NCBI GenBank assembly: GCA_012798275.1
Contig: JAAZNO010000046.1
Coordinates: 1 to 9,968 of the forward strand
Direction: 5' to 3'
Origin: Chloroflexota bacterium
GTDB lineage: Bacteria > Chloroflexota > Anaerolineae > B4-G1 > SLSP01
Length of the DNA stretch: 9,968 nucleotides
Part shown: piece by piece, positions 5,527 through 9,968 of the stretch
Numbering within the stretch: position 1 is the stretch's first letter
How the letters are laid out: the number at the start of each line of letters is the position of its first letter
Translations under genes and position numbers: made by a program
Notes under the pieces: model-generated
Seen by the model: only the letters and a program-made list of their open reading frames with translations
Databases searched by the model: none
What the model was told of the DNA's origin: nothing

Positions 5527-7269
5527 TCAGCCCCCCACGTCCCAGAGCCAGCGCTGCAGACGGTGACGGCGCTGTTCCGGATTCTCCGGCAACACCAACG
5601 GGCGGCCGCGCCCATCCACCACCAATCCCAACAGGCCACCCATGACCTGCACCTTGCCGCCGTGTCCCGGCGCGCCCAGGCCGATGTCAAAGCGGCGGTT
5701 GGGACGCAATTCCAACGTCGCGCGCTGACCCGGCAACAAGGGCCAGAGCTCCAGCTCCCCATAATGCGCCTCGACAGCGAGGGTGCTGCCATCTTCGTAG
5801 ATAATGCGCATCTGCAGGATCCCCTCGCCGGGATGCGCCTTGCCCACCGGCGAGATCACCGTCCCGAGCGGCACCAGAGTCCCCGCGTCGAGCGCCGACG
5901 CTGCCGCCAGCGGCTTGATCCCCGCTATCGCCCCCAGCGCCGGCGCCGCGCGGTTCGTGTCCAATAACACCGTCGAAATGCCCGTCGGCTCCAATCCATC
6001 CAGCAAAGCCAGAAGAATCTGGCCCGGACGAGGCATGTGAACCAGGCTACCCCCGGAGACCAGGATCGGATCGAAGCCCGGCAGCGCGTCCTCCTGGCTT
6101 CCGCCCCAGATCGTGCGTGCCTCACGCATCGCGCGGCGGAGCATCTCCCGCACCGCCGCCTGTTCCACCCAGAGTTCCGGCAGCTGCTGTGGGATGGTCC
6201 AGGGCTTGAGCGCGCGGTTATACAGGACGGCGAGAATCTGAGCCGCATTCATCTCTTCGGGCAGCCACTGCTGCAAGGCCGCAACACCCTCGTCTTCCGC
6301 CAACGCCAGCGCCCCGTAGACGCTGCCCTTCTGACTATGCACCGAAAGCGCCAGTTCCCCGTGCTGACACGCCGCGATGGTGATACTCGCCGCGCCCACA
6401 TCCACGCCCAGCACACCACGCTCCTGCCGCCCCTCGCGGTGCCAGAGGTATTCCACCACCCGCCCAAACGCCGTCGCCGTTGGCAGCAGGGGTAGGCGGC
6501 TCCAGACAGAAAGCGTGTCCACGCCAGGCAATTTGTACAGCCGCTGTTCGATATAGAGCTGCTCAAGCAACGCCTGCGTTGGACCGAGATGTTCCGTATC
6601 CACCGTCGGGCGGACGTTATCTACCACATCTACCGTCACGATTTCGCCCAGTAATTTGGTCACCTGCGACCGCAATTTGGCATTGCCCGCGTAAATCAGG
6701 CGGGGGCGACGATCGCTTTCGAGCATCGAAGCGCCCAAAGCAATGGCGTCGGCCAGCTCCATGACCGGCCGGCTTGCGCCACCATCCACTCCCCCTACCA
6801 GCAACACCACGTCCGGCGCCAGATCGCGCACCGTCCGCGCCCAGGTCTCCTCGGGTGAACGCAGGCCGCCCTCGCGGCAAAGCACCGCTTCCACCGAGGC
6901 GTAGATCGAAGCCACAGCGTGAGAGGCGCTTTCCAGGCTCATTTCGGGCACCAGGCCCGCCAGCACCACATGCAAGGGCTCCGGCGCACTCAAAATCACC
7001 ACGAAAGCGTCCACGCCGGTCAAGCCCTCACGCGGCACGATCACCTTTCCATTGGCATGAAACTTACGCCCGGTGATGCGCTCGAGGTCCCAGATGGCGT
7101 GAACCACTCCCACGCTGACATCGTTCCAGGGGGCGCCGGCGGTCGTCAGCGTTTCTGCCTGGGCGACGAAACGATAGCTCTCGGCCACCCGCTCCAAGAG
7201 CAACAAATTGGTATTGACCGCGCCACAATCGGCGACCAGAATGGATTCGATGGTCTGCTCTTCGGTCAT
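5527..7269 (-). CDS. MutL-like (glutamate mutase L family) ASKHA-fold protein with C-terminal extension
   Basis: The 580-residue protein matches the MutL/GlmL family. MutL is a putative ATP-dependent chaperone or reactivator encoded beside coenzyme-B12-dependent glutamate mutase. Seen here: a phosphate-1-like motif SILVADCGAVNTNLLLLE (Asp14), LLVGGVDGGASRPVMELADA (156-175), IYAGNAKLRSQVTKLL (192-207), VVDNVRPTVDTEHLGPTQA (215-233), a second nucleotide-site motif GVLGVDVGAASITIAA (285-300) and LVSGGSLVHMPRPGQIL (403-419). These follow the order known in MutL. The protein is about 120 residues longer than typical MutL; the extra part (about 460-580) is beta-rich, with repeated DG and PG turns. 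No mutase subunit is nearby; the neighbours are membrane proteins. GGGGAG at 7277-7282 with a 7-base spacer supports the ATG at 7269. A role as nucleotide-dependent component of an envelope complex is inference. Confidence 0.85.
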   Translation of the reverse strand: MTEEQTIESILVADCGAVNTNLLLLERVAESYRFVAQAETLTTAGAPWNDVSVGVVHAIWDLERITGRKFHANGKVIVPREGLTGVDAFVVILSAPEPLHVVLAGLVPEMSLESASHAVASIYASVEAVLCREGGLRSPEETWARTVRDLAPDVVLLVGGVDGGASRPVMELADAIALGASMLESDRRPRLIYAGNAKLRSQVTKLLGEIVTVDVVDNVRPTVDTEHLGPTQALLEQLYIEQRLYKLPGVDTLSVWSRLPLLPTATAFGRVVEYLWHREGRQERGVLGVDVGAASITIAACQHGELALSVHSQKGSVYGALALAEDEGVAALQQWLPEEMNAAQILAVLYNRALKPWTIPQQLPELWVEQAAVREMLRRAMREARTIWGGSQEDALPGFDPILVSGGSLVHMPRPGQILLALLDGLEPTGISTVLLDTNRAAPALGAIAGIKPLAAASALDAGTLVPLGTVISPVGKAHPGEGILQMRIIYEDGSTLAVEAHYGELELWPLLPGQRATLELRPNRRFDIGLGAPGHGGKVQVMGGLLGLVVDGRGRPLVLPENPEQRRHRLQRWLWDVGG

Positions 7270-7272
7270 GCT

Positions 7273-7941
7273 TTAGCTCCCCGTCAGCCTGGAAATCGCT
7301 TCCATCACTGCTCCCACCACCGCCCACCAGCGCCCAATGAATAACGTGAGCGCTGAGGTCAGCGCGCCGCCAAACGCCACGGCTAGAGCCACCGTGATGA
7401 AACCACGCCCTAGCTGCTGGACCCAGGTTCCCAGGCGTGCGGGGCGGGGCAGCTCAGCCTCCGCTTCCGCCGTGCGCGCGACGCGCACGCGAGGGGAAAA
7501 AGCAAATAACGCCAGAATGGTCCCCGCCAGCGCCAACAGGCCATCGAGAAAGGGCGACCATCCCCCCTGCAAGGTCACAGCCGCCCCTGTATCGCGCACC
7601 TGCGGGATGACAGTGCCCAGCAAGGCCCCGCTCACCGCCACCGCGGCGCCCACGCCAATGATGAAGCCCATGGAAATATTCCCGAACGCCGAAAAGCGGG
7701 GAAATCCCTTGAGCAGCAACAACGCCCCCAGGATCAGGGGCACAAGATACAGGCTACGCACCGTACCCATAAGCCGCGTCACCAGCACCTCGCGCACCAC
7801 AATCGCCAGCGCATAGCCCACACCGCTGCCCACCAACAGCGCCAGCGCCCACCGATAGAGCAGGTTATCACCGAGCAGATAGCTGAAAACCGCCAGGGTA
7901 ATGATCGCGCCCGCGATGAGGGTTATCATATTCGTATCCAT
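7273..7941 (-). CDS. Six-pass integral membrane protein
   Basis: The 222-residue protein is strongly hydrophobic, with helices near residues 5-22, 29-50, 63-77, 88-112, 128-148 and 177-203, and a final amphipathic stretch (204-222). A charged loop at 149-176 with several Arg (SPRVRVARTAEAEAELPRPA) is likely cytoplasmic. The fourth helix is Gly/Ala-rich (GFIIGVGAAVAVSGALLG), typical of tight helix packing. I do not recognise a transporter family or catalytic motif. It begins 4 bases after the stop of the PDWL protein (TAAGGCCATG) and ends 3 bases before the MutL-like start, so it is almost certainly co-expressed with both and could form the membrane core of a complex with them. An alternative start is the Met at residue 5. 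Confidence 0.85.
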   Translation of the reverse strand: MDTNMITLIAGAIITLAVFSYLLGDNLLYRWALALLVGSGVGYALAIVVREVLVTRLMGTVRSLYLVPLILGALLLLKGFPRFSAFGNISMGFIIGVGAAVAVSGALLGTVIPQVRDTGAAVTLQGGWSPFLDGLLALAGTILALFAFSPRVRVARTAEAEAELPRPARLGTWVQQLGRGFITVALAVAFGGALTSALTLFIGRWWAVVGAVMEAISRLTGS

Positions 7942-7945
7942 GGCC

Positions 7946-9968
7946 TTACCCCGTCTTCTGTTTGCCCGCCAGCAGATAGAACAACGCTCCCGCTGCCAGG
8001 AGACTCGCCGCCAGCCATTGGGTCACCAACAAAGCATCCAGGCGACGGCTGATGTCCTCCCGCGGCGGCAATCCACGAGCCTGCAAATAGGCCGCAACCC
8101 CCGAAAAGCCGCTCAACCATCCAGCCTGAGCGGAGGCGTTGAGGTAGGGGCGGAGCTGCGGCGCCGCTGCGGCGCTCACCCCGGCGACGAGAGGCAACGC
8201 CGGTTTCCCCTCAGCGAGCCGCGCGCCATTGATGACCGCGGTCTGTTCCACCCAGGCCTTGAGCTTTTCAGGCCGCGAGGTGAGCACCACGAGCAAGTGG
8301 GGCCCGGCGTCGGCAGTGGCGCTCGTGAGAATCTGCGCCACGCCCGCCGTCCCCCCCGCCACAAAGCCTCGGCTGACCAGGCTGTCGGGCGAGACATCAG
8401 GGCGTCCCAACGCCCAGGCAAAGCGGTCGGCAATGAGGCCGGGACCTTCCGGCAGCGTGCTCACCGCCACAATCCGCGCCTCGCGGCTCAACAAATGCTC
8501 CAACAACGCCTCAACGATGAAGTCCATCTCATCCACGTCAGCCAGGGTGTAGTCGAAGGCGATCCACACCTCCGCACCGGGTTGCAGGGCTTCAATAGTG
8601 GCATACAGCGCGGAGACATTGGGCTGCTCCGGCGGTTGCGCGAGGGGCGTTTCGGAAAAGCGCAATAACGAGGCCAACACCAGCACGAGCGCCACCATCA
8701 CCCGCACCACAACGGCAGGCCAGGTCACCCGAGCGCGCGGTTTAGGCCGACCCTGGGCGCCCGCGCCACCTTCCAGCAGCTGTTGCCACAGTTGCGCCTC
8801 TTGAACCACGGTCTGCGGCAAGGGGACGGCCATGGTCGGCGCAAAGTGGGCGGGCGCGTCTACCCCCGGCAACGCCGGCAGAAGTCCCGCCAGCCCGGAC
8901 AGGGGACCTTCGCTCTCCGGGGCGCTCACCGCCATCTCAAGCGCCGACGTCCCCGTCGCCGGCGACGTGGCCGTAGGACGATACGGCTGCAACCAATCAG
9001 GAATTTCCGCGCGGGTCAGCCCTTCCACAGGCGCTTCCTCGCCGGGGGGCGCTTCGGGGGCGCGGCTGGAATCCAGAGGCGCGGTGCCGGGCGGACGCAG
9101 TTGCTCCAGCCACATCGGGAGCTCGGCCTGCTCTAATCCCTCCGGCAGCGCCTCAACCGCAACAGCGCCGGAGCGCGGTCCCAACGCCCGCAGCCAATCC
9201 GGGACTTCAGCCGCCATTTCCCCCGCTCCCATCCGGGCGCTTTCGGAAGCCGGCGCTTGCTGTTCAGGCCAGGTGTCTTCGGCACTTAAATCCTCCCGAC
9301 CCCCAATGGGATGTTCTTCCTCAATGTCCTCCTCCCAGGCAGAAAGCCAATCCGGCGCCGGGGCAGCAGAAATTGCAGGCGCTCCCGGCCTCTGAGCCGG
9401 CGTCTCTTCAGGCTCCAGGACCCCGGCGAGCCAATCGGGCAGGGCCGCCGGTTCCAGGCTCGCTTCCGGCTCCTGAGGTTCCGGCTCCAGGATAGGCTCC
9501 GCAGCCGGCACTTCTTCCATGATGCCAGACAGCCAATCAGGGATTCCTTCTTCGGCAGCAATGGGAGGGGCGGGGGGTGAAGGGCTGGCCGCTTCCTCAA
9601 CCAGGCCAGCAAGCCAGTCCGGCAGCTCCGCAGCGGGTTCGGGTTCCGGCGCCGGGGCCGCAGCAGCCGGCGCACTCTCTTCCGCCAGGCCCGTGAGCCA
9701 GTCCGGCAGCTCCGCAGCCGGTTCGAGTTCCGGGCGGGAGGGCACAGCCGCCGGCGCGCTCTCTTCCGCCAGGCTGGTGAGCCAGTCCGGCAGCTCTACC
9801 GGCGTGACCGGTTCTTCAGGCGGTGTGGCCGTCTCCTCAGCCCGCTCCGCGAGCCCATCGGGCACCGCGCCAGACGTCTCGCCCGGCTCAGGCGTCTCAG
9901 GCCCCAGGAACCCCATCAGCCAATCGGGCATGGGCTGCTGAGCGCCAGTCTCGCCACTCTCGCCGGCC
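7946..9968 (-). CDS. PDWL-repeat membrane protein (5' end outside window)
   Basis: The frame is open to the right edge. Twelve codons beyond the Met at 9931 (reading AGESGETGAQQP) share its composition, so the true N terminus is probably outside. Residues below are numbered from that Met. Residues 1-400 are acidic, Pro/Ala/Glu-rich and likely disordered, carrying nine intact PDWL motifs (2, 48, 76, 104, 131, 165, 193, 244, 311) and degenerate PDGL (24) and PMWL (272). A basic stretch (GRPKPRARV) precedes helix 404-424. Residues 425-632 form an alpha/beta domain (AEVWIAFDYTLADVDEMDFI, ARIVAVSTLPEGP, GPHLLVVLTSRPEKLKAW). Helix 633-654 and GKQKTG end the protein. Charges place both ends in the cytoplasm and the alpha/beta domain outside. 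It is the first visible gene of a unit with the six-pass and MutL-like genes. Function is unknown. Confidence 0.85.
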   Translation of the reverse strand, partial: AGESGETGAQQPMPDWLMGFLGPETPEPGETSGAVPDGLAERAEETATPPEEPVTPVELPDWLTSLAEESAPAAVPSRPELEPAAELPDWLTGLAEESAPAAAAPAPEPEPAAELPDWLAGLVEEAASPSPPAPPIAAEEGIPDWLSGIMEEVPAAEPILEPEPQEPEASLEPAALPDWLAGVLEPEETPAQRPGAPAISAAPAPDWLSAWEEDIEEEHPIGGREDLSAEDTWPEQQAPASESARMGAGEMAAEVPDWLRALGPRSGAVAVEALPEGLEQAELPMWLEQLRPPGTAPLDSSRAPEAPPGEEAPVEGLTRAEIPDWLQPYRPTATSPATGTSALEMAVSAPESEGPLSGLAGLLPALPGVDAPAHFAPTMAVPLPQTVVQEAQLWQQLLEGGAGAQGRPKPRARVTWPAVVVRVMVALVLVLASLLRFSETPLAQPPEQPNVSALYATIEALQPGAEVWIAFDYTLADVDEMDFIVEALLEHLLSREARIVAVSTLPEGPGLIADRFAWALGRPDVSPDSLVSRGFVAGGTAGVAQILTSATADAGPHLLVVLTSRPEKLKAWVEQTAVINGARLAEGKPALPLVAGVSAAAAPQLRPYLNASAQAGWLSGFSGVAAYLQARGLPPREDISRRLDALLVTQWLAASLLAAGALFYLLAGKQKTG
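9545..9796 (-). repeat. Three tandem 84-bp (28-residue) PDWL repeat units
   Basis: Three units run 9796-9713, 9712-9629 and 9628-9545, each encoding 28 residues that start with ELPDWL, continue through a helix-like TGLAEESAP segment and end in a Pro/Glu/Ala linker. The core GCCAGTCCGGCAGCTC recurs at 9613, 9697 and 9781, spaced exactly 84 bases apart. Units one and two are closest; the third has diverged in its linker. The array sits inside the coding region and keeps frame. Confidence 0.85.

Noticed and set aside
5526..5792. N-terminal extension of the lipoyl-like/KOW protein reaching to 5792
   Set aside because: The extension overlaps the end of the MutL-like gene, is rich in Trp, Cys and Arg, and lacks a ribosome binding site; the start at 5525 directly follows the upstream stop.
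7471..7489. 7-bp inverted repeat CGTGCGC/GCGCACG
   Set aside because: It lies inside the six-pass membrane protein gene, in Arg/Val/Ala codons of high GC content, and has no T run or regulatory context.
7901..8668. 255-codon plus-strand open frame opposite the PDWL protein
   Set aside because: It is a reverse-strand shadow: high GC keeps the opposite frame open, the residues are Arg/Gln/His-rich without domain pattern, and the minus-strand gene has clear membrane helices and repeats.

Overview
The window looks like chromosomal DNA from a high-GC member of the Chloroflexota, probably class Anaerolineae. This is inferred from gene style, not from a marker-gene search. The signs are proteins with long Thr/Pro linkers of the TPTATPTP type, acidic low-complexity proteins carrying repeated PDWL motifs, and a MutL-type (glutamate mutase L-like) ASKHA protein next to membrane proteins. 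No tRNA, rRNA, insertion sequence, phage gene or CRISPR array is visible.

Layout. The left end (1-1279) is on the plus strand: the tail of an upstream gene, a single-pass membrane protein whose start overlaps that tail in an ATGA, then a good sigma70-type promoter driving a small YtxH-like membrane protein. A hairpin at 1321-1352 separates this block from everything else and can serve transcription from both sides. From 1375 to the right end every supported gene is on the minus strand.

The minus-strand genes, in order of transcription (right to left), are: (a) a tight four-gene unit, 9968 to 4452, encoding a two-pass membrane protein with a long disordered PDWL-repeat region (5' end outside the window), a six-pass membrane protein, a MutL-like ASKHA ATPase-fold protein and a protein with a lipoyl-like hairpin and a KOW/SH3-like end, with gaps of 4, 3 and 1 bases; (b) a membrane-anchored Thr/Pro-rich protein ending in a TPDTG sorting-like signal and followed by an intrinsic terminator; (c) a protein with a putative TIM-barrel and a LysM domain; (d) ribosomal protein L19 (rplS) with its own promoter and a UUCG-capped leader hairpin; (e) a class I glutamine amidotransferase-like peptidase C26 protein 14 bases behind rplS.

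The part most likely to be undescribed is the four-gene unit. It joins a relative of the MutL chaperone-like ATPase to two membrane proteins and a lipoyl-like/KOW protein, with no glutamate mutase subunit (MutS/MutE) visible. The PDWL repeats face the cytoplasm by charge rules and could be docking sites for a partner. This suggests an envelope-associated complex. Its function cannot be read from the sequence.
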